Assembly (NCBI GenBank): GCA_028822845.1
Contig: JAPKCS010000003.1
Location: 1 to 64,000 of the forward strand
DNA: 64,000 nt
DNA from: Candidatus Poseidoniaceae archaeon
Lineage (GTDB): Archaea > Thermoplasmatota > Poseidoniia > Poseidoniales > Poseidoniaceae
Reading direction: 5' to 3'
How positions within the stretch are numbered: the stretch's first letter is position 1; every line of letters starts with the position of its first letter. The notes below the pieces were generated by a model, which worked only from the letters and a program-made list of their open reading frames with translations, was not told the origin of the DNA and did no database searches. Below, in pieces: positions 42,845 through 52,400 of the stretch. The translations under genes and the position numbers were made by a program.

Positions 42845-44560
42845 ATGGCAAGTGATTTAGAAATTGCACGAGCGGCAACCCTGGAGCCAATTGAAACCAT
42901 TGCGTGGAAATTAGGCATCTCCAGCCATGAGTTGTTACCAATGGGTCGAGGCATGGCCAAAATCACATGGGAAGCCCTCAGTGAGCGCTTTGCACGTCCG
43001 CAAGGAAGCCTCGTATTGGTGACATCTGTCAACCCCACGCCGTTTGGTGAAGGGAAAACCGTGACCACAATTGGATTGACTCAAGCCTTGTGTGCCATCG
43101 GCCAATCAGCAACCTGTGTCATTCGGGAACCATCGATGGGACCTGTGTTCGGAATCAAGGGAGGAGCAGCTGGCGGTGGCCAGTCGCAAGTGCTCCCGAT
43201 GGAAGACATCAACCTGCACTTCACCGGTGATTTGCATGCTGTGACGTCTGCACATAACCTTCTCTCTGCCCTTGTCGATAACCACATAAAGCACGGAAAT
43301 GCCACAAAACTAGATCCAACCAGAATCTTCTGGCCCCGAGTCATCGACATGAATGATCGAGCCTTGAGAAACATCACTGTCGGCCTCGGAGGACCCGCGA
43401 ATGGCAACCCACGCCAAGACCGCTTCGACATTACCGCAGCCAGCGAAGTGATGGCCATCCTCGTTTTGGCGAAAGATTACGCCGATTTACGAACTCGACT
43501 CGGTGAAATTGTCGTTGGTCAATCAATGGAAGGTCGCCCGGTCAAGGCCGACGAAATCGAAGCTGCTGGTGCAATGGCTCTGCTGCTCAGGAATGCCTTC
43601 TTACCGAACTTGGTGCAAACTCTTGAAGGCAATCCTGCCTTCATTCACGGGGGTCCATTTGCCAATATTGCTCATGGAAACTCAAGCATCATCGCCGACC
43701 GCTTAGCCCTTGGTGCCGCAGATATTGTGGTGACAGAAGCTGGCTTCGGATCTGACATGGGCGCTGAGAAGTTCATGCACATCAAAGCGGCAACATCAGG
43801 AAAAGCCCCCGATTGCGTCGTTATGAACGTCACAGTTCGTTCAATGAAACTTCATGGTGGAGCGTTTGGAAGCCGAGGTGGCTATCGACCATCCCGCGAA
43901 GAGTTGGACTCAGAAAACATCGAAGCAGTCACCCACGGAGCACAAGGAAACTTGGACCGACACATTCGCAACATGGCAGGCTTCGGCATGCCTGTGATCG
44001 TATCCATCAACAGATTTACTGCAGACACTGATGGTGAACTGGAAGCACTTACCGCTGCAGCACGGGCAAGTGGTGCACATGCTGTGACCATGACAGAAGT
44101 CCATGCGAAAGGAGGGGCTGGAGGCGAACCATTGGCTCGGGCGGTTGTTTCGGCAATTCAAGAACACGTTGCAGCAGGACGGCCTTTCACACCACTCTTT
44201 ACCACCGATGCACCGGTGATGGAGAAAGTGAACGGTATTGCCAAGCGAATATACAAAGCTGATGAAGTCATTGTCGATCTGAAAGCTCAGAAGCAACTGG
44301 CAGCCATTGAATCATGGGGCTACGGCCACCTTCCTGTGTGCATGGCAAAGACGCAGTACTCCTTTTCCCACGATGCTGGACTTTTGGGTGCACCTGTCGG
44401 TTTCACCATTCCTGTCCGAGAATTTAGACTCAATGCTGGCGCAGGTTTCATCGTTGCAATTCTTGGAAACATGATGACCATGCCTGGTCTACCAAAGCGA
44501 CCTGCTGCGGCTGACATGGACATGGATGAAAATGGACAACTCACTGGCGTATTTGGGTGA
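42845..44560 (+). CDS. fhs: Formate-tetrahydrofolate ligase
   Basis: Makes 10-formyltetrahydrofolate from formate, ATP and tetrahydrofolate. At 571 residues it has the usual length. The ATP loop PTPFGEGKTVTTIG lies at 64-77; REPSMGPVFGIKGGAAGGG near residue 96, the DLHAVTSAHNLL segment near residue 132, GPFANIAHGNSS near residue 278, TEAGFGSDMGAEKF near residue 297, and FTADTDGE near residue 396 are all standard. The protein enters folate one-carbon units and supports purine, methionine and pantoate (PanB) synthesis. Fhs is uncommon in archaea and matches a folate-using lineage. It lies 6 bases before pelA. Confidence 0.97.
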   Translation: MASDLEIARAATLEPIETIAWKLGISSHELLPMGRGMAKITWEALSERFARPQGSLVLVTSVNPTPFGEGKTVTTIGLTQALCAIGQSATCVIREPSMGPVFGIKGGAAGGGQSQVLPMEDINLHFTGDLHAVTSAHNLLSALVDNHIKHGNATKLDPTRIFWPRVIDMNDRALRNITVGLGGPANGNPRQDRFDITAASEVMAILVLAKDYADLRTRLGEIVVGQSMEGRPVKADEIEAAGAMALLLRNAFLPNLVQTLEGNPAFIHGGPFANIAHGNSSIIADRLALGAADIVVTEAGFGSDMGAEKFMHIKAATSGKAPDCVVMNVTVRSMKLHGGAFGSRGGYRPSREELDSENIEAVTHGAQGNLDRHIRNMAGFGMPVIVSINRFTADTDGELEALTAAARASGAHAVTMTEVHAKGGAGGEPLARAVVSAIQEHVAAGRPFTPLFTTDAPVMEKVNGIAKRIYKADEVIVDLKAQKQLAAIESWGYGHLPVCMAKTQYSFSHDAGLLGAPVGFTIPVREFRLNAGAGFIVAILGNMMTMPGLPKRPAAADMDMDENGQLTGVFG

Positions 44561-44566
44561 ACCTGA

Positions 44567-45631
44567 ATGAAAATCGTCAAGCGGGAACCCATGTTGTGGC
44601 GTTTACGCATTGAATCTGAAGATGATTTGTGGACACTGTCCCACCTTGCACGATCTGGCCTCCTGGTTGGCATGCTCGGTGAACGGCGCGATCAAACAAC
44701 CACTGGTGAGGAAGGTGGGCGAGCGAAAGCTGCTGAACGAAAGAAAATGTGGATCCGTTTGAAAATCAGTTCAACTGAATATCAACCCTTTAGCGAGAAC
44801 CTCCGAATCCATGGTGTCATTGAAGAGGCTCAGTTCGATGTTGGTTTGCACCACACGCATGTGGTCGAAGTAAGGGACGAGGTTGAACTCTCGGCCCCTC
44901 ATCCCTTTTCCGAGAGCGATTGGGATCTCCTGCGGCAAGCAGAAAAAGCCGCTCAACAAATCAACATCGCATTGGCGATGGTGGAAATGGACGAGATTGT
45001 TTTGTTTTACATCACTCCACGGGGACTGCGAGAAGGTGCAACGTGGACAATGCGTGGCGGTGGGAAGCGTGGCGACCTCAAACAAGCGTCAGGCATTGGG
45101 GCAGCGTTCCGTTCCAATGTGATCAAAGCAGTCAGAGCCACACTCGATGAAAGCACACCATTGCTCTTGTGTGGTCCAGGCCATGCCCGGGAAGTCCTTC
45201 TCGATGACATGAGGGCTGCAGGCGATTCTCGTTTCATGAAATCAATTGCAACCTCCATGGCTGGGCGAGCTGGTGCAAACGAGTTGCTACGCGATGGCCT
45301 TGCTGGTGATTTGTTGAGCGAATACGCGATCACAAAAGAAACGGCGCTCATCGAAGAGGCTTGGACCCGGTTGCCGACCAATGGGGCTGTTGCTTATGGT
45401 CACCATGCATTGGATTTAGCAATGAAGGAAGGCGCCATAGAGACACTGTTGATCACTGCTGACTTACTTCGCGACGAAACTCAAACCATCAACGGCCGAC
45501 CATGGGCCTTGTGGGCTGAAGGGCTGGCTGGAATTGGAGCGGTGATGGTTCAGTGTTCAGTGGATCATGATGCAGGTCAACAACTGGTTGGCATCGGTGG
45601 AGCAGTGGCTCTGCTCAGGTATACGATGTGA
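44567..45631 (+). CDS. pelA: Pelota (Dom34), ribosome rescue factor
   Basis: Recognises stalled ribosomes and helps split them with aEF1A and ABCE1. The 354-residue product shows the three eRF1-like parts: an Sm-like N domain (MWIRLKISSTEYQPFSENLRIHGVIEE-type, residues about 5-125), a central domain without the eRF1 GGQ, and a C-terminal L30e-like domain with AVAYGHHALDLAMKEGAIETLLIT-type sequence (about 270-354). The N-terminal insertion (TTTGEEGGRAKAAERKKMW) and GPGHAREVL segment are typical. Follows fhs within 6 bases. Confidence 0.95.
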   Translation: MKIVKREPMLWRLRIESEDDLWTLSHLARSGLLVGMLGERRDQTTTGEEGGRAKAAERKKMWIRLKISSTEYQPFSENLRIHGVIEEAQFDVGLHHTHVVEVRDEVELSAPHPFSESDWDLLRQAEKAAQQINIALAMVEMDEIVLFYITPRGLREGATWTMRGGGKRGDLKQASGIGAAFRSNVIKAVRATLDESTPLLLCGPGHAREVLLDDMRAAGDSRFMKSIATSMAGRAGANELLRDGLAGDLLSEYAITKETALIEEAWTRLPTNGAVAYGHHALDLAMKEGAIETLLITADLLRDETQTINGRPWALWAEGLAGIGAVMVQCSVDHDAGQQLVGIGGAVALLRYTM

Positions 45632-45640
45632 GGATTCCAG

Positions 45641-45949
45641 ATGCGCGTGATCAATGTGAACGACCTGGGCGAACATCCACGCCAAGACATGGCTGGTGCA
45701 CGTTGGCTGGTGATGAAAGCCGAGGATATCCAGTCTTCAACATCGTTGCTGATGTTCACAGAGTTGGATGACATCCACGTGGCAGTTGACCACAGAGGTT
45801 CATGGCCAACTCCTGGTTTGTGGCAGCGTGCTGTGCATTGCATCCTCATTGATGGAACCGATGAAGATGCTGAGAAATTCCGACGATCTTCCGGCATTAC
45901 TCGAGTCATTGCCGGTGCTGAGGATGAAATCTTGAGTCACCTTTGGTAG
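45641..45949 (+). CDS. Small conserved-looking protein after pelA
   Basis: A 102-residue soluble protein starting 9 bases after pelA and ending just before the convergent tRNA-Val gene. It has alternating beta strands and short helices (MRVINVNDLGEHP, TSLLMFTELDDIHVAVDHRG, AVHCILIDGTDEDAEKFRRS). No family is recognised. Its tight spacing to pelA suggests co-transcription, but a link to ribosome rescue is only a guess. Confidence 0.6.
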   Translation: MRVINVNDLGEHPRQDMAGARWLVMKAEDIQSSTSLLMFTELDDIHVAVDHRGSWPTPGLWQRAVHCILIDGTDEDAEKFRRSSGITRVIAGAEDEILSHLW

Positions 45950-45950
45950 A

Positions 45951-46023
45951 TGGGTCTGGAGGGATTTGAACCCTCGATCAACGCCGTGTAAGGGCGGTGT
46001 CATAACCACTAGACCACAGACCC
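45951..46023 (-). tRNA. tRNA-Val (UAC)
   Basis: The minus strand folds into a cloverleaf: acceptor GGGTCTG/CAGACCC, T arm GAGGG-TTCAAAT-CCCTC, anticodon loop CTTACAC with anticodon TAC, A73. No intron, and no CCA is encoded. The top pair of the anticodon stem is C27 against U43, a mismatch. It lies between the small pelA-linked gene and pncC, on the opposite strand. Confidence 0.92.
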
Positions 46024-46105
46024 ATTTAGCCCTGCAAGCCTCAGTTCTTGAAGCCATTGTTCGAGGGGGTAACCTCAAAAACGAGAAGGCGTGCCCTCAA
46101 AGTGC

Positions 46106-46792
46106 ATGGATGAAGATGTCCAAGCGGCCGCAGCCCGCCTTGTTCGCCGTATCAAGGAAGGTGGCCACACCATCACCGTTGCAGAATCATGCACCGGTGG
46201 TTTGCTTGCGAGTTCATTCACCGACATCGCTGGAGCATCGCAGTGGTTCAACCAATCATGGGTCACATATTCCAATAAAGCCAAGATCACAGAACTCGGC
46301 GTCAGCCCAGAACTCTTGGAAAAGAAGGGAGCGGTTTCAGCCGGTGTCGCCATAGCAATGGCTCAAGGTGCTCGTGAAAGAGCCGATGCAAGCATCGCAA
46401 TTTCCATCACAGGAATAGCAGGACCAGCCAATGACGGGACCAATAAGAAGGTCGGAATGGTCTATGTCGGCATTGCATCCTCTCATTGGGCCAACGCCTT
46501 ATCCACCCAAATTGGAGGGAACAGGGCTGAGAATAAAATCGGTTTCGTTCATTTCGCTTTGCTCTCCGCCATCAAATGCTGGGACGATGCTATGGCCTTA
46601 GCTGTGAAAAATAAGCAAGCTGAGGATGAAGCATTAGTGGCCCAAGCCCTTGCTCAAGCCCAGTTTGAAATTGATCGAGCCAAACGCGACGCTGCAACAC
46701 GAGAGGCAGCACCGTGGAAGGACGATGAATGGGACGGTGAAGGGAAGCCCCCGACCGACCGAGACGACATCGAAAGCGACATAGAATGGTGA
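46106..46792 (+). CDS. CinA C-terminal domain protein (nicotinamide-nucleotide amidase type)
   Basis: A 228-residue stand-alone CinA C-terminal (PncC) domain. VAESCTGGLLASSFTDIAGAS near residue 25, VTYSNKAKITELGVS, GAVSAGVAIAMAQGAR with the conserved Ser-Ala-Gly, and AISITGIAGPANDGTNKKVGMVYVGI are all family blocks. In bacteria it deamidates nicotinamide mononucleotide in NAD salvage. It has a charged tail of about 70 residues (AQFEIDRAKRDAATREAAP and an acidic end ending DIESDIEW) beyond the usual 160, of unknown use. The ATG at 46106 is preferred; a GTG at 46091 is the only upstream option. Confidence 0.88.
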   Translation: MDEDVQAAAARLVRRIKEGGHTITVAESCTGGLLASSFTDIAGASQWFNQSWVTYSNKAKITELGVSPELLEKKGAVSAGVAIAMAQGARERADASIAISITGIAGPANDGTNKKVGMVYVGIASSHWANALSTQIGGNRAENKIGFVHFALLSAIKCWDDAMALAVKNKQAEDEALVAQALAQAQFEIDRAKRDAATREAAPWKDDEWDGEGKPPTDRDDIESDIEW

Positions 46793-46859
46793 ACTCTGTT
46801 CCCATTCCATAGCGTCTCCCACCGGTGTGCTTTTGGAGGGGCCACGCTACCTTTGAGCC

Positions 46860-48506
46860 ATGGGTGCGACATGGGAAGAGGTTCTCCCTATTCTTCGTCA
46901 AAGGGGCATTGTGCCCACGGCATCCGTACGGCAACAATTGATCGACTTGGAAGATCTTCAGGGCGTTCTTGATTGTGCCGAGGCTGTTCACTTTGAGCGG
47001 GGTTTTCTTACATCCGAAATTCTCGAAGACATGACCGCAGTGTGGCGTGGCAAACAGCGTGCAATGGGTGCAGCAACACCGGCGCCTGTGGCGGCACTCA
47101 GCGGGACAGTGACGCCCAGCAACACCACCAGCAACACCGTCAGCGCTCCTGACATCGGACGGACAATCGCCCCTATTCACGAACCTGAGCCACTCGATGT
47201 GAGGTTCCGAAACAACCTCCCAGATTGGAAAGAAAGTGATTTCAGTGAACATGCAAATGATGCTTCCAGTGATATTTTGGTGCATTATGATATTACTGGG
47301 AACAGCACAACTGAAGGAAAGATGTCCGATATCACATCGTGTTTCAGTGACCGACTCAGCAGCATTCGAAAAATGATCATTCAGAATTCACGCCTGCCTC
47401 GCACGCCTACCGAAATTGTCAGACTTCATGCTGAAAGCAGTCGATACCAGGGGTACGAAAACAAAGCCGTCGCAATCGGGTTGGTCAATGAACCAAGGTA
47501 CACCAAAAACGGTCACCTTATCTGGAATCTGGAAGATGAAACTGGCGAATTGACATGCCTCCTCACCAAGAGGAAAGGTGTCGACAGAGATCGGGCCCAT
47601 GAACAAATCCTCGAAGCAGGACTAATGCCCGATGACGTGCTTGGAGTATCGGGTACATTCAGCCAAACAGGAGACATGTTTTACGTCGACGACTTGCACT
47701 TTCCAATGAAGGAGCGCCATGTTAAAGCAAGTTCAGAACATGGGGTCAGCGTCGCTTTCATTTCAGATATCCACGTTGGTTCCAAGACCTTCCTAGAAGC
47801 GCAATGGCACAAAATGGTACGATGGTTTCACACCGACCCACTGGCGAAGACGATCAAATACCTCATCCTCTCAGGGGATTGTGTTGATGGGGTCGGTATT
47901 TATCCAGGCCAAGACAGTGAACTATCGATTCCAGATCTGTTTGGACAGTACCAAGAATTTGCTCGCCTGTTAGAACTCCTCCCCGATTGGGTCGAATGTG
48001 TCATGCTCCCAGGAAATCACGACGCAGTTCGCCCAGCCGAACCACAGCCTACTTTTGAAAAGGACATTCAACAAGATTACAACGCTACGACCTTCGTTGG
48101 AAATCCATGTGACTTTTCCCTCCACGGAGTGCGTTTACTGTCCTACCATGGTAAATCAATTGACGACTTCGTAGCTGGATTGCGAACAGTGACCTATGCC
48201 GACCCTGTTGAAGCGATGAGACAGATGCTCCGTCGGCGGCATTTAGCCCCCCAATGGGGTGGAAAAACCCCATTGTCTCCAGAACCGGAAGATGGCTTGG
48301 TTATTCGTGAGGTCCCTGATATTTTTGTCACAGGCCACGTTCATGGCCATGCATGCGTTGATTTCAAGGGTACAACACTGATTTGTTCAAGCACTTGGCA
48401 AGATCAGACTTCTTACCAACGAATGCTCGGTTTCCAACCGAAACCATGTATGCTCACAATTGTCAACCTCAAAAGTCACGCAACGACAGCAATACCCTTT
48501 GCGTGA
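46860..48506 (+). CDS. polB: DNA polymerase D small (DP1, exonuclease) subunit
   Basis: The proofreading subunit of the euryarchaeal replicative polymerase. The 548-residue product has a poorly conserved N-terminal 170 residues, an OB-fold (about 180-290, with AIGLVNEPRYTKNGHLIWNLE and GVSGTFSQTGDMFYVDDL) and a calcineurin-like phosphoesterase domain. Its metal motifs are SDIHVGSK near residue 302, LSGDCVDGVG near 338, PGNHDAVRPAEPQP near 383 and TGHVHG near 491. It should be encoded with the DP2 catalytic subunit elsewhere. GGAGGGG lies before the ATG. Other archaeal lineages without PolD (Crenarchaeota) are thus excluded. Confidence 0.96.
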   Translation: MGATWEEVLPILRQRGIVPTASVRQQLIDLEDLQGVLDCAEAVHFERGFLTSEILEDMTAVWRGKQRAMGAATPAPVAALSGTVTPSNTTSNTVSAPDIGRTIAPIHEPEPLDVRFRNNLPDWKESDFSEHANDASSDILVHYDITGNSTTEGKMSDITSCFSDRLSSIRKMIIQNSRLPRTPTEIVRLHAESSRYQGYENKAVAIGLVNEPRYTKNGHLIWNLEDETGELTCLLTKRKGVDRDRAHEQILEAGLMPDDVLGVSGTFSQTGDMFYVDDLHFPMKERHVKASSEHGVSVAFISDIHVGSKTFLEAQWHKMVRWFHTDPLAKTIKYLILSGDCVDGVGIYPGQDSELSIPDLFGQYQEFARLLELLPDWVECVMLPGNHDAVRPAEPQPTFEKDIQQDYNATTFVGNPCDFSLHGVRLLSYHGKSIDDFVAGLRTVTYADPVEAMRQMLRRRHLAPQWGGKTPLSPEPEDGLVIREVPDIFVTGHVHGHACVDFKGTTLICSSTWQDQTSYQRMLGFQPKPCMLTIVNLKSHATTAIPFA

Positions 48507-48511
48507 TTTTT

Positions 48512-49198
48512 TCAAAGGCCCAAATAGGGTGCGATGGCGGAAAGATTCTTGCCCATAACGATTGGAACCTTAGCATCTTCAAACGCACCGATGGATGACT
48601 CCCGTGTTGGATTAAAACCAATGAAATGACTGCCTTCAATGTGCATTGAAAGGTCCATTTCAGAATCACCAACGCTGATGCATCCTTGTGGTTCAAGACC
48701 GTTCATCGACAAGAGACGTTCGATAACCTCACCTTTCCCAGTGGCATGGAGTCGGCATACGCCTTCATCCCCCAGGGTATCATCTGCATTGAATTCAAAT
48801 CCATTTGCAATCCAGTCATCAACCTTGAGCATGGCAGCAATGGAGGCGACGAAGAGGTCGACACCAGCACTTACGATAGCGACAAAAATACCTTTTTCTT
48901 GGAGTTTAAGGACAAGATCTCGTGCCCCATCCATCAATTGCACACCAGCGTATGCACGGAAGAGATCATCTCTGTGTATTGGATCTTCAATCGATTTCCA
49001 TTTGATGATGTCCAATCGCATGAATTCAACATCTGAAATCTCACCACGGATGAACCGTTGAAGATTCTCCGAGTTATCAGTCCCGAAGTGATCGTGAAGG
49101 GTCCGCCAAGAGCTGACAGCGTCGACCAACACTCCATCGCAGTCAAAGACAACACAGGTGACATCGGTGAGCGGTTTCACAACATCACTGGTCGCCAT
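48512..49198 (-). CDS. HAD-superfamily phosphatase, phosphoserine-phosphatase-like
   Basis: A 228-residue cytoplasmic HAD hydrolase. The catalytic DxD is in VVFDCDGVLVD (Asp-19 and Asp-21), motif II Ser in VAIVSAGVDLF near residue 112, a Lys in ATGKGEVI near residue 155, and motif IV is VGDSEMDLSMHIE near residue 178. The helical cap between motifs I and II is of the C1 (phosphoserine phosphatase) size. Similar archaeal genes are annotated as SerB-like, but the small-molecule substrate is not sure. Converges with the polymerase subunit gene, 5 bases apart. Confidence 0.85.
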   Translation of the reverse strand: MATSDVVKPLTDVTCVVFDCDGVLVDAVSSWRTLHDHFGTDNSENLQRFIRGEISDVEFMRLDIIKWKSIEDPIHRDDLFRAYAGVQLMDGARDLVLKLQEKGIFVAIVSAGVDLFVASIAAMLKVDDWIANGFEFNADDTLGDEGVCRLHATGKGEVIERLLSMNGLEPQGCISVGDSEMDLSMHIEGSHFIGFNPTRESSIGAFEDAKVPIVMGKNLSAIAPYLGL

Positions 49199-49291
49199 AC
49201 TCTAGGGAGTGGCAACTGCCTTGAAAGGCTTCGCAAGCAGTTGAAGAGGAGGAAAGGAGCACAAGGCAAAGAAAAGTGGGGGTTCCGAAGA

Positions 49292-49368
49292 CAGAGGGCC
49301 CCTTTCGGAAACCCTCTGCGTTCGGGCAGGTTCTCCACCTTGAGGTGGATCATCCCATCACTGGGATG
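49292..49368. other. Row of three hairpins in the intergenic region
   Basis: In 49199-49441 (243 bases without a gene) three inverted repeats stand in line: CAGAGGG/CCCTCTG (49292-49318), CCACCT/AGGTGG (49335-49348) and CATCCCA/TGGGATG (49351-49368). With the UUCG hairpin at 49381-49408 they form a ladder downstream of the giant gene. They may be part of a processed 3' end or an unnamed structured RNA. Confidence 0.5.
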
Positions 49369-49380
49369 CTGGGAGACAAG

Positions 49381-49408
49381 AGGGAAAGGGGTCGAAACCC
49401 CTTTCCCT
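49381..49408 (-). terminator. UUCG-loop hairpin after the giant gene
   Basis: On the minus strand AGGGAAAGGGGT, UUCG, ACCCCTTTCCCT form a 12-bp perfect stem with a UUCG tetraloop, 33 bases after the giant gene stop at 49442. No U run follows directly, so it may act as a 3' stabiliser or part of a terminator. Confidence 0.55.
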
Positions 49409-49441
49409 AATGCGTCCGGTTGTCGTTACGTTTGACCTGAA

Positions 49442-52400
49442 TCAAGCCTTTAGATCGTATGACAAGCCACTCCAGGAGCGCAGAAGCGCACCTTGACCGA
49501 CGCTAGGAGCGTAGGATAGAGTGATTGTAACATCTTCTAGAGGTGTTCCATCAGCAGCGTGGGTTCGCACAAAGATTGTGTCTCCGGTGTTGAAGGTAGA
49601 GACTGAGTCGCTTCCTTCCTTGTTCACCTGGTCGACAAAGGTGATGAATTCATCACTGTTGTCGGGGTTGAACCCGTAGACACCATTTGTGTCAGCCATG
49701 TTTGCTTCAACAATTGCTGTGTTACCATCACCATCGGTGTAGATCACACGGAGTACAACTGCTTGTGTAGCCAAGTCGGTTTCAGACGACTGCACTGTAA
49801 TTCTCCAGTGGCCAGTATCAGCATCGAAGCCATCGATGTCCTCGATGTCGAAGGTGACCCGAGGGACACCCTTGACGTCGGTTTCAGCGAGGCTGCTTGC
49901 CCAGACGTAGATAACACCTGAGAGCACCACTGTGATTGCAACCATCAAGATGGTAGCGATCACTGGGCTCACTGCGGCATTGTCGTCAACCATGGTCACG
50001 GCGACTTCGTCTTCATCGTCAGCACGGCGGCTGGAGAAGGCGAGGGCGCTCACAAAGAGACCAGTTAGGCTGACTACAACGATGCTAGGTGCAAACGATG
50101 GGACCGAGCTTGCTCCGATTGTACGGACGACGCTTGGGAGCGATTGTCCAGTAGCCTCGAAGTTGCTTGGTGGCTGGTTGGCATGGTTACAGACCGAACC
50201 GTTCTCAAGGGACGTCATCCGGTTGTTACACCAGTTGCTGTCCTCAAGCAGTGGTCGGCGCTCGGAGGTCTGAGTAGCGTTGCTACCGTACTGTCCAGGC
50301 TTGGACCAGTCAGCGCCCTGGATGCCGTTGTTGTTGGCACGGTGGGATGCTGGGTCGTCAGTCTGGAAGCGATCCGAGGATGCTGCAGTCAAGTCACATG
50401 GGTTGTTCAAGCAAGTCACAACGTCCATTTCAACCCACACATTGGAGGTATCCTTGGTGATGTAAACCAGTTCGTCGAATTCAACGATTGTTCCGTAGGA
50501 TGGAACGGTGTAGAACCGAGTTTGCTCGTCTTCTGTGTGTCCGTCCGAATGGAAGGTCACAGCAAGCATGTGATCGTAGGTGAACGGTCCTTCATCGCCA
50601 CCAGCGCCGACCTTCACAGTGACTGGCACGTAGGTGCCGGTCATGATGTTGGTAACGCCGTTGAAGCTGAATCCAGAGAGGCCGTCGAAGTAGTAGTCGG
50701 CGACTTGCTCACGAACGTTCTCGACACGGACACCGATTTCGATGTCGTCTTGGCCTTGTTGGTAGGCTGCGATTGGCATCAAAGTGGTGTCGTAGTTAGG
50801 CACGTAACTTGGGGCTGTGGCTGTGTCCTCGAGGACCAAACGGATCTTACAGAACTCGGATCCAGATGGACCGATTTGATGGATACCGTTGTCGTTGAGG
50901 TAGTCAATTTCCCAATCCTTAGCGTTGGTCGTTGCATCTGGAATCAGTGTGAACACGAGTTGGTCAACCACGATTGTTGTGGTGAAGTAGTTCGTGTATG
51001 TGCACTGGTCAGTAGGCGCAACAGTCCAAGTGAGGTCAGAGAGGTTGTGGTCAACATCTGTCATCACTGTGCTTAGGTCGTAGGTCAAGTTAGCGGACGA
51101 CAAGTCGTCTTCCATCAAACTGATCTGCCATGGTGCAGCAGGGATGGACCCGTTAGCAGCTTCCATGACCGTACCGTTCTGTCGGTCCCAGGTAGGGATC
51201 ACAGGTGCGTCGTTCACTGGAGCAACTGAGAAGTCAACATCGTAAGGTGTTGCTTCACTGTTTGCAGCAGCATTGTCAGCCAAAGTGAGGGTCACAGTAC
51301 AGGTGCCACCGAGTTCGTTGTTGACGTTCTCTGTGATGACAAGTGTGTTGTTCTCGTTCACTTCGACACCGAATGCAATACAATCGGATGGAACGCTAGC
51401 GTCCCAATCGTAGGCTTGGCGAACGGGCGATTGCTCGTTTGCCATGTCACGGATGTAGGAGGAACTTGCGTTCGAAACGTTACCGAGGTACTTGCTGTGC
51501 ACGCCAAATCCTTCAGCCAAGATGTTGGTGTAGATGTCATCTTGAGAGATGAGAGGCATACAGTCGGAATCGATGACGTTGCAGATCACTGGAGCGTCGT
51601 TGACGTTGGTAACCTCGAACGAGATGTTCTTGGTATCGGTCAATCCATTGCTGTCAGTAACTGTGAACTCGTAGGACATGGTACCGAATTGGTCGTCCAG
51701 AGGAGTGATGGTCACTGAGTGTCCAGTCTGAGCCCAGTCAACAAGAACATCGTCGAAAGCGACGATGTTTCCAGAGGTGGAGACCCATGCAAGTGTCGCT
51801 TCGACGTCTTGCACATCGTCAGCCAAGTCGGTCAGGCTGAAGGTGTAAGCACCAGAGTCTTCGTCCACAACAATGTCTGCTAGCGTTGTTTGAATCACTG
51901 GGCAGGCACGGGCCATGTCCAAGTTCAAGTTCACGTTGGTAGCAAGCGAAACATCCACTTGTGTTGCCCAATCGTAGGCACAGTCTGCTTCAGTCTTGAT
52001 CATCACATCGTAGTTCTTAGCGAGACTTGGTGTGTTGCTGCCCTTGTAGGAGCGGTAAACAAGCACTTCATCTGCGATTGCACCAGTTGAGAGATCATCG
52101 TGCGTTAGCTCGACGGTCATGTATTCGGTGAACGATTGCAATGTGTTGCTGCTGTCGATGGTTTGTGTTGGGTGAACCGTCGATACATCTGCGGTGTTCT
52201 CACCTTGGACGATTGCCACGATGTCGATTTGGTCAGGTGTGCCACCCATTCGTGAGAATGGGATGGAAATCTCGGCTAAGTTGCCAGAGAAGTCAACATC
52301 CACTGCAGCGTTGCTGAGTGAACTTTGGCCCCAACCAAGGAAGCCGTAGCTGTACAAGCCGTAGGAAGACTCACTGTCGGCCCAAAGCACGTAGTTGGCT

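Noticed and set aside
50144-51076. 310-residue plus-strand open frame inside the giant gene
   Set aside because: It is in antisense to the conserved coding frame, has a valine- and histidine-rich low-complexity composition, and shows no start signals or family motif. It is a shadow of the giant gene.
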